NCBI RefSeq assembly: GCF_004341515.1
Contig: NZ_SLZF01000002.1
Span: 434,001-498,000 of the forward strand
DNA from: Allobosea sp. BK604
GTDB lineage: Bacteria; Pseudomonadota; Alphaproteobacteria; Rhizobiales; Beijerinckiaceae
Length of the DNA: 64,000 nucleotides
Reading direction: 5' to 3'
Positions 16,615 through 25,342 of this stretch are shown piece by piece. The translations under genes were made by a program, and so were the position numbers. Below the pieces are notes generated by a model, which did not search any database, had not been told where the DNA came from, and saw nothing but the letters and a program-made list of their open reading frames with translations. How positions within the stretch are numbered: the stretch's first letter is position 1; each line of letters begins with the position of its first letter.

Positions 16615-18300
16615 TCAGAGCGACATCAACGCGACCAAGACAGGCCCCCAGGCCGTCAGCAGGATATTCCCGATTGCGTAAGGCACCGTGTAGCCCAGGG
16701 CGGGGATGCTGCTTTGCGCTTCGTCCTGAACGGCCCTCAGCGCCGCGGTGATCGTGCCCGCACCGGCGCAGGCGCCCAGCACGATCAGCGGGTTCATCTT
16801 CAGGACATAGCGGCCGAACAGGATGCCGATCGTATGCGGCAGCAGCGCCGAGACCAGGCCGACCGCGACGAGGCTGAGGCCCGTCGTCTTCAGGCCCGAA
16901 ATGAAGCTCGGCCCCGCGCCCAGCCCGACGATGCCGATGAACATGCATAGACCGAGTGTGTCGAAGATCCAGATCGCCGGCTCAGGGATGCGGCCGAAGA
17001 ACGGATAGACGGATCTGAGCCAGCCGAAGACGAGACCCATGATCAGGGCGCCGCCGCTCGTGGTGAGCGTCAAGGGCACGCCGCCGACAACCAGGGTCAA
17101 CAGGCCGACCAGCCCGCCCAGGAAGATGCCGAGCCCGACGAAGACCATGTCCGTCGCCGTGGTGCGCCGGTCGGCATAACCGAGCTGGGCCGCAGCGCGC
17201 TCGACCAGTGGCAACGGCCCGACGAGGGAGAGCACGTCACCGCGGTTGACCTGGCTCTCGATCGTGATCGGCATGGCGATGCCGGACCGCGTCAGCCTGG
17301 AGAGGAAGACGCCGCGCGCGAACTCCTCCTTGGCCAGGACCGCGAGCGACAGGCCATCGAGCGCACGGTTGGTCAGGACCACGTCGAGCGATTCGAGGGG
17401 TATGTCGAGCAAGCCGGCGTCGCTGACCTCGGGGCCGATCACATCGCCGCGGCCGGCATGGATCTCCTGCCGCGCCATGACCGCGATGATATCGCCCTCG
17501 CGGATGGCGAGATCGGGCGCAGGCTCCTGCAGCGAGCCGCCGCTGCGGACGCGCAGCACATAGACGCGCGCATCCCGCGGCAACGCCTCGATCTCGGCGA
17601 TCGTCTTGCCGAACAGCACGGCGTTGGTGACGCGGTAGGCGCGCACGTCGAACATCCGCGCGGCTGAGACGACGCCTTCGGTCTCGCCGCCCGACCCGGC
17701 CGACTGGGAGCGCATCTGCGCCGCTTCCTGCTTGAGGTCGATGCCCATCAGCTTCGGGCCGATCTTCGGCAGGAACCAGACGAGCGAGGCCGTGCCGACG
17801 AGATAGGTCACGGCATAGGCGACGGGGATGTTGTTGATCAGCGCCGTTCGCTGCTCCTGGGGAAGATCGAGGCGCTGGATGGCCTGGCCGGCCGTGCCGA
17901 TCACCGTCGATTCCGAGAACGCGCCGGCAAGCAACCCGGCGGCCGTGCCGATGTCGTAGCCCAATAGCTTGGAGAAGCCGAGGGCCGTGAGCAGACAGGC
18001 GACACAGAGGACGACGGTCAGCGCCATCTGAGGGAAGGCGTCCCGCTTCAGCGCGCGGAAGAACTGGGGACCGACCTTGTAGCCGGTGGTGAAGAGGAAG
18101 AGATCGAAGAAGATCGCCTTCACCAGCGGCGAGACCTTGATGTCGAGCTGCCCGATCAGCACGCCGGCCAGCAGGCAGCCGACGACGATTCCGAGGCTGA
18201 AGCTGCCGAATTTAAGTCGGCCGATCAGGAAGCCGAGCGCGACGGTCAGGAATATCGCAAGATCAGGATTGTCCCGCAGCGCGTTCGCGACATAGCTCAT
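16615..18300 (-). CDS. aspT: aspartate:alanine exchanger family antiporter (AspT-1)
   Basis: This 561-residue member of the AAEx family has about five N-terminal membrane segments (1-180), a cytosolic insert with two TrkA-C domains (about 205-375), and about five C-terminal segments (385-561). Family motifs include FTTGYKVGPQFF, VAYAVTYLVGT and the late GACAGAGTITAALRA and GYTVPYAIGNILLTAWGP. AspT swaps aspartate for its decarboxylation product alanine, giving net proton removal and membrane potential. It lies immediately downstream of aspartate decarboxylase on the same strand, the classic asdA-aspT pairing. Its SD lies in a hairpin in an unusually structured leader. Confidence 0.88.
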   Translation of the reverse strand: MSYVANALRDNPDLAIFLTVALGFLIGRLKFGSFSLGIVVGCLLAGVLIGQLDIKVSPLVKAIFFDLFLFTTGYKVGPQFFRALKRDAFPQMALTVVLCVACLLTALGFSKLLGYDIGTAAGLLAGAFSESTVIGTAGQAIQRLDLPQEQRTALINNIPVAYAVTYLVGTASLVWFLPKIGPKLMGIDLKQEAAQMRSQSAGSGGETEGVVSAARMFDVRAYRVTNAVLFGKTIAEIEALPRDARVYVLRVRSGGSLQEPAPDLAIREGDIIAVMARQEIHAGRGDVIGPEVSDAGLLDIPLESLDVVLTNRALDGLSLAVLAKEEFARGVFLSRLTRSGIAMPITIESQVNRGDVLSLVGPLPLVERAAAQLGYADRRTTATDMVFVGLGIFLGGLVGLLTLVVGGVPLTLTTSGGALIMGLVFGWLRSVYPFFGRIPEPAIWIFDTLGLCMFIGIVGLGAGPSFISGLKTTGLSLVAVGLVSALLPHTIGILFGRYVLKMNPLIVLGACAGAGTITAALRAVQDEAQSSIPALGYTVPYAIGNILLTAWGPVLVALMSL

Positions 18301-18305
18301 GGGCC

Positions 18306-18397
18306 GCCTCGATGAGGCAAGAGAGCCCCGGACCGGGCCAAACCCCGATCCGGCAGATATCCAAGGCGGCTCCGCCGCGGGCCTGCCTTGGCAGGCC
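18306..18397 (-). promoter_or_regulatory. structured asdA-aspT1 intercistronic region
   Basis: The 99-nt gap holds several stems: a perfect 8-bp stem with a 2-nt top (18380-18397) straight after the asdA stop, a GC-rich small hairpin (18366-18379), a bulged 9-bp stem (18328-18353), and GCCTC-GAT-GAGGC (18306-18318). On the minus strand the last one pairs the only SD-like GAGG, 6 nt before the aspT ATG. It may act as a processing site or translational control element. No known riboswitch family is recognised. Confidence 0.4.
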
Positions 18398-18399
18398 GA

Positions 18400-20043
18400 C
18401 TATTCGCCTGCTGCCGGCGCCGGCTGCGCCTTCTGGGACAGGGCCAGCTTGTAGGCCTCGAATGCCTGGCGGTAACCGCGCGCCACGGCCCGCGTCGCGC
18501 GGCCGATCTGCCCGTAGACCTCGTCGTCGAGATTGGCGAAGGAGACGCGCACGGACCAGTCCGGCGCATGGAAGCCGCCGCCGTTCAGCAGGACGATGCC
18601 GTGGTCCTCAGCGAGACGGAAGACGATGTCGAGCGGGTGGACGTTCTTCTTCATGTATTCGACCACTTCGGGGCCGACATATTTATTGGCCCAGAACTCG
18701 AAATCGACGAGGCCGTAATAGCGATCGTAGAGCAGGTTCTCCGAGAGCTCGATGCCCAGGCCTTCGATCATCTTGGTGAACCGGTGCTGGACGATGTCCA
18801 TGCAGGTCTTCTGGTAGAGCTTGGCCTCATCGAGCATTTCCGACAGCGAGAACAGCGTCATCATCACCTGCTGGGGCAATGACAACCCGGCCGTATGGTT
18901 CAGCGCGATATCGCGGCTGTCGGCGACGATCCGGTCGATCAGCCTGAGCTCGCGCGGCTTCAGCGTGATCGGTCCGTAGCGCTTGTCGAGCGCGCCGAGG
19001 ATCTTCTCGGGATGCTTGGCGATCGCCTTGTCGAAGATGTTCTCGCGATGGATCGCGATGGTGCCGAGACGCCAGCCGGTGCAGCCGAAATACTTGGAGT
19101 ATGAATAGACGCCGATCGTATTGTGCGGCAGCGCGCCGAGCAATCCGCGGAAACCCTTCACGAAGGTGCCATAGACATCGTCCGTCAGGATCATCAGGTC
19201 GGGACGCTTGGTCTGGACCAGCTTGACGATCTTGGCGATCGTCTCCTCGCTCAGCGCGACCGCATAGGGATTGCCGGGATTGACGACGAAGAAGGCCTTG
19301 ATCTTCGGATCCTCGAGCTTCTTCAGCTCCGCGTCGGTGAACTGGAAGCGGTTCTCCTGCGGCGCAGCGATGGTGACGATATCGAGGCCGTAATCCTCGA
19401 GATGCGGCATCTCCAGATACGGCGTGAAGATTGGTGTCCCTAGCGCGATCGTGTCGCCGGCATTCAGCAGCCGGTTCGCCTTCAGTGACTTGAAGATGTA
19501 GCACATCGCCGCGGTGCCGCCCTCGACCGCATAGATGTCGAACTGGCCGGGCGGGCGCGGCTCGCCGCACATCGCCCACATCAGGTATTCGTGCACGATG
19601 CGCTCGTTATGGACGAGCATGCGATCGGGCACCGGATAGTTGTCGCCGATGATGGAATCGACGAGCTCATGCACGAAGGCATCGGGCTTGAAGTCGAATT
19701 TCTTGATCGCGAAATTGACCATCTCGCCCAGGTGCTTGGCGCCAGGCGAATCCGGATGTCCAGCGAGCCAGGTTTCGAGCCTTTGCGCGATTCCGTCGGC
19801 CTTGGGCATGCCGCCGATACTTGCGGGCTTGTCCATGACCCGCCGGCTTTCGGTGATGGCGAACTGACCGAGCAGAAAAAAGGCTTCGCGTGGCGCCATC
19901 GCGACCCAGTTCGGGTTGCCGCGGCCGGCATTCAGCATCGTGATCGCAGACTCCTGCGCCACTTGCTTTGCGATCTTGATCAGTTCGTCCTTGATCTCGA
20001 ACGGGCTGAGCTTCTCGAAATTCCGCAGTGTAACGACATCCAT
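18400..20043 (-). CDS. asdA: bifunctional aspartate aminotransferase / aspartate 4-decarboxylase
   Basis: This 547-residue fold-type I PLP enzyme converts L-aspartate to L-alanine and CO2. The PLP lysine is K317 in YSYSKYFGCTGWRLG. Other family pieces are LNAGRGNPNW near 38, the long insert DGIAQRLETWLAGHPDSPGAKHLGEMV, DIYAVEGGTAAMCYIFKSL, VVNPGNPYAVALSEE and the C-terminal arginine site SVRVSFANLDD. Length and inserts fit AsdA rather than ordinary aspartate aminotransferases. It is followed by an AspT exchanger, so the pair should consume cytosolic protons and generate membrane potential. SD GGGAGAAG lies in the loop of ATTGG...CCAAT next to the start codon. Confidence 0.93.
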   Translation of the reverse strand: MDVVTLRNFEKLSPFEIKDELIKIAKQVAQESAITMLNAGRGNPNWVAMAPREAFFLLGQFAITESRRVMDKPASIGGMPKADGIAQRLETWLAGHPDSPGAKHLGEMVNFAIKKFDFKPDAFVHELVDSIIGDNYPVPDRMLVHNERIVHEYLMWAMCGEPRPPGQFDIYAVEGGTAAMCYIFKSLKANRLLNAGDTIALGTPIFTPYLEMPHLEDYGLDIVTIAAPQENRFQFTDAELKKLEDPKIKAFFVVNPGNPYAVALSEETIAKIVKLVQTKRPDLMILTDDVYGTFVKGFRGLLGALPHNTIGVYSYSKYFGCTGWRLGTIAIHRENIFDKAIAKHPEKILGALDKRYGPITLKPRELRLIDRIVADSRDIALNHTAGLSLPQQVMMTLFSLSEMLDEAKLYQKTCMDIVQHRFTKMIEGLGIELSENLLYDRYYGLVDFEFWANKYVGPEVVEYMKKNVHPLDIVFRLAEDHGIVLLNGGGFHAPDWSVRVSFANLDDEVYGQIGRATRAVARGYRQAFEAYKLALSQKAQPAPAAGE

Positions 20044-20075
20044 TGGTCTTCTCCCAATCGTGATCGCCGGCGCAT

Positions 20076-20119
20076 CATCGGTTTCGGAAAGCGGGACCCG
20101 CTTCTGAAAATCGGACGAT
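20076..20119. repeat. degenerate half of a RIME-like element
   Basis: ATCGG-TTTCGGAAAGCGGG...CCGCTTCTGAAAATCGGACGAT resembles one hairpin of the elements at 2647-2700 and 5955-6007 but is decayed. It lies in the 123-nt gap between the second exchanger and asdA, just upstream of the asdA start. Confidence 0.35.
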
Positions 20120-20166
20120 AGAACAAAGGCCTAGGCCATCTCTGCGCACCCGGAGAGGCGCGGCGG

Positions 20167-21858
20167 CTATGTCATCAGGATGATGATCACCATTCCCCAG
20201 ATCGTGAGCAGCGTGTTGCCGACCGCGTAGGTCACGGTGTAGCCGAGCGCCGGAACCTGGCTCTTGGCGGTCTCGCAGATCATTCCGAGCGCAGCCGTCG
20301 TGGTACGGGCCCCGGCGCAGCAACCGAACAGGATCGCGGGGTCGAAGCGAAAGACGTATTTTCCGACGAACATTCCCAGGATCAGCGGGACCGAGGTCGC
20401 GACGATGCCCCAGATGAACAGGCCGACCCCCTGCGTCTGCAGTCCCTTGACGAAGCCTGGTCCTGCCGAGATGCCGACGACGGCGATGAAGATGTTCAGG
20501 CCGACCGAATTCATGAACCAGACGGTCGAGCTCGGGATACGGCCGAAGAGGGGTCGGACCGATCTCAGCCAACCGAAGACGAGGCCGGAGATCAATGCGC
20601 CGCCCGCGGTCGACAGGGTCAGCGGAACGCCGCCAACCTTGAAGACGAGTGCGCCGATCAGCGCGCCGAGCGTGATCGCGCCGCCGATGAAGGCGACATC
20701 GGCAACATCGCTCGGTCGGTCGGGATGCCCGATGACCTTGGCCGCCGCGGCGATATCCTGGGTGCGGCCGACAACGGTGAGGATGTCGCCGCGATGGATG
20801 ATCGTGTCCGGCAGGATCGGGATGCTGACCGCGGTCGCGCCCCGGACGATCTTGCGCAGGAAGACGCCGCGCGCCGAAGGGAGCTGGGCCATCTCGCTCA
20901 GCGTCTTGCCGTCGACCGCCTTGCTCGTGACATAGATGTCGACGCCCTCGGCCTTGACGTCGAGGAGTTCGGGATCCTCGACCTCGTCGGCATTGGGCTC
21001 GATGACGTTGACCAGAATCTCGCGCGGGCCGGCGATCGCGACGATGTCGCCCTCCTGCAGGATCGTGTCAGCCTTCGCGTCCTCGATCACGCCGTTGCGT
21101 CGGATGCGCTCGACGAAGACGCGTGCGTCCGGCACCAGGGCCTCGGCTTCCACGGCCCGCATGCCAGCGACCCGCGCACCGCTGCGCAGGCGGTAGGCGC
21201 GCAGTTCGAAGCGCCGCCAGACCGAGCCGGGGCCGCCGAGCTCCTTGCCGCCGCCAAGCCGCGCCTCGTAGTCCTTGCAGGCCTTGACGAGGTCGATTCC
21301 AAGCAGCTTCGGTCCAAGCAGCGCCAGGACGATGGCGGAGCCGACCGTGCCGAATATGTAGGTCACGGCATAGGCGACCGGCATCGCATCGAGCCATTCC
21401 TTGGTCTGTTCAGGCGAGAGGCCAAGCCGGTTGATCGCGTCGGTGGCGAGGCCCATGGAGGCGGAAATCGTCTGTGAGCCGGCATAGAGACCCGCCGCAT
21501 AGCCCGGGTGATAGCCCGCCACCCGCGCAGCGATCCATGCCGTGAGCAGGCAGAAGACGGTCACGACCACGGCGAAAAGGGCCTGAGGCGCGCCATCCTT
21601 GGCGATGCCGCGGACGAATTGCGGCCCGACGCCGTAGCCGACCGCGAACAGGAACATCAGGAAGAAGGTCGATTTGACGTTCGGGGAGATCGTGATGCCG
21701 AGCTGTCCGATGATGACGGCGGCAATGAGTGTCGACGTCACCGCGCCGAGGCTGAAGCCCTTATAGGAGAAGCCGCCGACATAGTATCCGATCCCCAGCG
21801 AGAGAAAGAGCGCGATCTCGGGGTAACTACGTAACGTACTGACGAACCAGTCGAACAT
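20167..21858 (-). CDS. second AspT-family antiporter (AspT-2)
   Basis: This 563-residue AAEx-family exchanger has the same layout as the copy at 16.6-18.3 kb: five plus five membrane segments around two TrkA-C domains (about 205-375). Parallel motifs are [37 protein letters not shown] and [17 protein letters not shown]. The late motif CAGA-T-TAAL is kept, but flanking residues differ from copy 1, which allows a different substrate. It follows the Orn/Lys/Arg-type decarboxylase by 42 nt with a strong SD (GGGGGAG). Its natural partner is therefore probably that decarboxylase rather than AsdA. Substrate pair unknown. Confidence 0.86.
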   Translation of the reverse strand: MFDWFVSTLRSYPEIALFLSLGIGYYVGGFSYKGFSLGAVTSTLIAAVIIGQLGITISPNVKSTFFLMFLFAVGYGVGPQFVRGIAKDGAPQALFAVVVTVFCLLTAWIAARVAGYHPGYAAGLYAGSQTISASMGLATDAINRLGLSPEQTKEWLDAMPVAYAVTYIFGTVGSAIVLALLGPKLLGIDLVKACKDYEARLGGGKELGGPGSVWRRFELRAYRLRSGARVAGMRAVEAEALVPDARVFVERIRRNGVIEDAKADTILQEGDIVAIAGPREILVNVIEPNADEVEDPELLDVKAEGVDIYVTSKAVDGKTLSEMAQLPSARGVFLRKIVRGATAVSIPILPDTIIHRGDILTVVGRTQDIAAAAKVIGHPDRPSDVADVAFIGGAITLGALIGALVFKVGGVPLTLSTAGGALISGLVFGWLRSVRPLFGRIPSSTVWFMNSVGLNIFIAVVGISAGPGFVKGLQTQGVGLFIWGIVATSVPLILGMFVGKYVFRFDPAILFGCCAGARTTTAALGMICETAKSQVPALGYTVTYAVGNTLLTIWGMVIIILMT

Positions 21859-21900
21859 GTTCTCCCCCTATCTCCAGACGTATCGTTCTCCGAATTCAGG

Positions 21901-24660
21901 CTATGCGGCTCTCGGCTTCTTGCGCGCGCCCTCGGTATTCGCGCTCCTCTTGCCGAGCGCATCGGCTCGCAGCAGCTTGAGACCCCTGGCCTTCTCGTAG
22001 CCATGGATCTCCTTCACATCGAGCTTGCGCATGAAGGTGATTGTCTCGCGGGTCACGACCTGGCCCGGCACCATGATCGGGAAGCCCGGCGGATAGGGGA
22101 TCACGAAATTGGCCGAGACCAGTTCCGGCCCCTCGCTGAGGCGGCGGTCGCATTCAGGGCTGTCGATGCGCAGGTATTCGCACTGCTCCTCCGCATAGGC
22201 CGCGAAGAAGGCGCTGCGAATATCACCCTCGGGCGTCATATCGCCGGCATCCTTCCGGAACGCCTCATGGAACCGGCTGAAATTCGGCAGATCGGGCACA
22301 TCGTTCATCAGGGCGTGCACGCGCGTTGCAAAGGCCTTGCGCTCTTCCTCGCCGCCCTGGCGCAGGCGGGTCTCGATGCCATTGGCGATCTTGAGAAGGA
22401 CGCTGATCAGGAGCGCGACATCGCTGCGCGTATTGTTGATGTTGGATTGCAGCAGGACGGAGTTTCGCGAGGTCTTGTTGACCTGGATATTGTACTCTGC
22501 GGCGAGCAGGCCCTTGAAGCCGGTACCGTCGAAGCCCGCGGTGCCGCAGACGAGCGTCATCCGGGTCGGATCGAGGCAGAACTCGTCCTCCCGCATGCTG
22601 CGCAACTGGTCGTCCCAGCGCGTACCGGGCGCGAGGAAATCGACGAAGCCGCTGCTGCGATACTCCTTGGGCACCATGCCGTCGGCGCCGACGATCGAGA
22701 AATATTTCGAGATCAGCGGGTGGCTGTTGACCTCGCGCCGGATATCGAGGGCGACCTCGATGGCATTCATTACCAGCCCGTAGCCCTCGAGCTCCATTTG
22801 CCGGCGCGCGACATCGAGGCTGGCGATGAGCTGCTGGTTCGGACTGGTCGAGGCATGGGTGAAGACCGCCTCGTGGAACTGCGCCTCGACGGAATGGAAA
22901 TCGACGTCCTTGACCAGGACCATCGAGCCCTGACGGATCGCCGACATCGACTTGTGCGTCGAGTTGGTCTGGTAGACGCGCAGCCGAATGGCACGCGGGT
23001 CCGGAACGAGGCGCGTATCCAAGAGCTTGTCCTGGGACGGGTTGCCGCCGAGTTCCTTCTGCTGCCTCTCATATTGCTTGAGCGCGTCCGCGCCCTGCAT
23101 CGAGGCTTCGATATCGGCGGCCGCACCCATCGCAGTCCGTGGCCGGAGGAAGGGCGACCAGCGCGCGAAGCCAAACCAGGCCTCGTCCCAAAGGAAGATG
23201 AGGTCCGGCTTGATGGCCAGGCATTCCTCCATCACGCGCCGCGTATTGTAGATATGACCGTCGAAGGTGCAGTTGGTCAGGTCGACCATCTTGACGCGGT
23301 CGAGCCGGCCTTCGGCCTTGAGATCCAGCAGCGCCTTCTTGATGGTGCGCAACGGGACTGCGCCGTACATCGAGAATTCCGTCATCGGGAAGGCCTCGAC
23401 GTAGAAGGGCTGGGCGCCGTTCAGCACCAGCCCGTAGTGGTGCGACTTGTGGCAGTTGCGATCGAGAATGACGATGTCGCCCGGCGCGATCAGCGCCTGC
23501 AGTACCATCTTGTTCGACGTGCTCGTGCCGTTGGTCACGAAGAACACGTGATCGGCGCCGAAGGCGCGCGCGGCCATGTCCTGCGCCCGCTTGATGTTGC
23601 CGGTCGGCTCCAGCAGGCTGTCGAGCCCGCCCGTCGTGGCGCTGCTCTCCGCCAGGAAGAGGTTGATGCCGTAGAAGTGTCCCATGTCGCGGATCCAGGG
23701 CGAGCGGAACACCGATTTGCCGCGGGCGATCGGCAGCGCGTGGAAGGTGCCGATCGGCCTTTGCGCATAGAGCTTGAGATTGTCGAAGAACGGCGTCTCG
23801 AACCGGGCCTTGATGCCTTCCAGCACCGAAAGATGCAATTCGAGCGGCTCCTCGATCTGGTACATGACGCGGCGGATCATCGCCGCCCGCGGGTCGCCGG
23901 CGAGTTGTTCGACCCGCCGGTCGGACAGGAGGTAGATGTCGAACTCCGGTCGGATCGCCTTCAGCCCGGCGGCCAGGCGGAGCGCCAGATCGGCCTCGTC
24001 CGCCTTGTCGAGCAGCGGCTGCTGAGCAGCCAGCACGCCGCGGAGTATCGGCGCGTCATGGCGCGACTTGAGCGCAAAACCTTCATAGATCGCGACCGCC
24101 GCGATATCGGGATTGAGCACGGCCGCACAGATCGCGTCTTCGAGACTGCCGACCAGCACGCTTTCGTAGACGAAAGCGTCTTCGGGCCGTCGCAGCCGGC
24201 GGAACTCGGCGGCGATATGGTGCCAGCGACCCTCGGGCGCCGGCGTCAGTGTCAACAGCTCGAAATAGGGGCGGTGCGGCTGGACATCGCCGAGCGAGGA
24301 CGGAAGCACGTCGACGGGATCGGCCAGGGAGACGTCGACCGTCTGCCATTCCTTGGGGTCGTGCTTGAAATTGCCGGTGATGATCGCCAGCGAAATGCGC
24401 TTGGCGAGAGAGAGGAAGCCACCTGAATCGTCATTGTGGAGTCGCTCGCGCAAGGCGGCGATCAGCTCCTGCCCCGGAAATGCGAAGAATTCCTCGACGA
24501 CGCCGACCTCCGCCAGGGCCGCTTCCACCGCGCTGCGCTTCTCGTCGCCCTTGGCCCAGGATCTGGCGACGGCATGAAGCTCCCGCCAGCGATCCTGGCG
24601 GCCTGAGGGCGCCGAAAAGAAATGATCGATGGACCGCGAGTCCTGGACGGTGGAGGCCAT
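21901..24660 (-). CDS. Orn/Lys/Arg-type amino acid decarboxylase with extended N-terminus
   Basis: This 919-residue PLP decarboxylase is longer than the roughly 715-755 residues of enterobacterial LdcI/AdiA. The N-terminal 100 residues have no recognised domain. A flavodoxin/CheY-like wing follows (about 120-280), then the PLP core with FFVTNGTSTSNKMVLQALIAPGD, NCHKSHHYG, LIFLWDEAWFGFARW and the PLP lysine K570 in NSTHKSMSAIRQGSM. The C-terminal domain carries FVIPYPPGFPIMVPGQ. It decarboxylates an amino acid in the cytoplasm, consuming a proton. It heads the operon (SD GGAAGGA). Followed by an AspT-type exchanger, it probably feeds precursor/product exchange. Which amino acid it uses cannot be read here. 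Confidence 0.86.
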   Translation of the reverse strand: MASTVQDSRSIDHFFSAPSGRQDRWRELHAVARSWAKGDEKRSAVEAALAEVGVVEEFFAFPGQELIAALRERLHNDDSGGFLSLAKRISLAIITGNFKHDPKEWQTVDVSLADPVDVLPSSLGDVQPHRPYFELLTLTPAPEGRWHHIAAEFRRLRRPEDAFVYESVLVGSLEDAICAAVLNPDIAAVAIYEGFALKSRHDAPILRGVLAAQQPLLDKADEADLALRLAAGLKAIRPEFDIYLLSDRRVEQLAGDPRAAMIRRVMYQIEEPLELHLSVLEGIKARFETPFFDNLKLYAQRPIGTFHALPIARGKSVFRSPWIRDMGHFYGINLFLAESSATTGGLDSLLEPTGNIKRAQDMAARAFGADHVFFVTNGTSTSNKMVLQALIAPGDIVILDRNCHKSHHYGLVLNGAQPFYVEAFPMTEFSMYGAVPLRTIKKALLDLKAEGRLDRVKMVDLTNCTFDGHIYNTRRVMEECLAIKPDLIFLWDEAWFGFARWSPFLRPRTAMGAAADIEASMQGADALKQYERQQKELGGNPSQDKLLDTRLVPDPRAIRLRVYQTNSTHKSMSAIRQGSMVLVKDVDFHSVEAQFHEAVFTHASTSPNQQLIASLDVARRQMELEGYGLVMNAIEVALDIRREVNSHPLISKYFSIVGADGMVPKEYRSSGFVDFLAPGTRWDDQLRSMREDEFCLDPTRMTLVCGTAGFDGTGFKGLLAAEYNIQVNKTSRNSVLLQSNINNTRSDVALLISVLLKIANGIETRLRQGGEEERKAFATRVHALMNDVPDLPNFSRFHEAFRKDAGDMTPEGDIRSAFFAAYAEEQCEYLRIDSPECDRRLSEGPELVSANFVIPYPPGFPIMVPGQVVTRETITFMRKLDVKEIHGYEKARGLKLLRADALGKRSANTEGARKKPRAA

Positions 24661-24964
24661 CTCGAATCCTTCCGTGACTGGTGAGGTCTGAGAGCCGGCT
24701 CGTCGCGTTTCTTGCAGGCGTCGTTGGCCGGCCCGGTTTCCAGGCAGGCACGGCAGCGTGTCAGTGCGGCCAAATTCAACACAACGGAGATCGCCAGCGT
24801 ATTGTCCTTAGGGACAGGTTCTTGTGGCGCTGAATCCGCTAGAATTGGCCACGAGAATTGGGCGTGAAACGCCGCCCGATCATGACCCGCGCTCTCTCCG
24901 TGGAAGCGGCGGCGGCCCGCGGGATTGCGCCTACGCTCAGTGCAACCGTCACGGAGTTCACGTC
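24661..24964. other. 304-bp divergent intergenic region
   Basis: The gap separates the decarboxylase operon from a small secreted-protein gene and must hold both promoters. It contains TGTCC-TTAG-GGACA (24803-24816), a 5-bp inverted repeat that could be a regulator site. Open frames crossing the region have no start signals and poor composition. I see no clear sigma-70 hexamers. Confidence 0.45.
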
Positions 24965-25231
24965 ATGATCAGCAAGATCGTTCTCGGAACATTCGTCGTG
25001 GTCGTTGTCAGCATAGCCTCGCAGGAAATCGGACTGAGGCCGGCATTTGCCTGCAACAGGACCGCAGGCTGCGCGATGGATGTTATCGAGGAAGGCCGAG
25101 ACATGATGCAATCCGGCAAGATGATCGGAGCGATGCGCGAGGGCCAGGAGAATATCGCGGCATTCAAGCGGCTCCAGGAATCTGAACGGGCCTGGGCACA
25201 GGGCGGCAACTCCGCCCGCCGGAAAAAATGA
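24965..25231 (+). CDS. small secreted protein of unknown function
   Basis: This 88-residue protein has a signal peptide (MISKIVLGTFVVVVVSIAS, cleavage probably after AFA at about residue 29). The short mature part starts CNRTAGC and continues as an amphipathic, charged helix (MDVIEEGRDMMQSGKMIGAMREGQENIAAFKRLQ). I start at ATG 24965 because GGAG lies 8 nt upstream; the frame is open further upstream but without a start signal. The two cysteines could form a disulfide in the periplasm. It is not recognised, and it is divergent from the acid-consuming decarboxylase operon. Confidence 0.6.
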   Translation: MISKIVLGTFVVVVVSIASQEIGLRPAFACNRTAGCAMDVIEEGRDMMQSGKMIGAMREGQENIAAFKRLQESERAWAQGGNSARRKK

Positions 25232-25290
25232 GCGAGTCAGCTCTGTAACTTCAAGGCATCCGGCCAGAGATTGGCAAATTCGTCTGACAG

Positions 25291-25323
25291 AACGGCAGGC
25301 TCTGCTTGAGCGCTGCCCGTTTT
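25291..25323 (+). terminator. candidate rho-independent terminator
   Basis: AACGG-CAG and CTG-CCCGTT can pair across a 14-nt loop with a one-base bulge, followed by TTTT on the plus strand. The position, 60 nt after the small secreted-protein gene and before the convergent IclR gene, suits a terminator. Confidence 0.45.
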
Positions 25324-25342
25324 GTGCAGTCTATCGCTGAAT

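Noticed and set aside
16615..21858. Duplication of asdA-aspT as a recent tandem event
   Set aside because: The two AspT proteins are clearly homologous but differ throughout, and only one asdA is present, so a recent duplication is not supported.
22003..24426. An 807-codon open frame on the plus strand opposite the decarboxylase
   Set aside because: It is antisense to a clear PLP decarboxylase, has Arg/Asp/His-rich low-complexity composition and no domain pattern. Long antisense frames are expected at this GC content.
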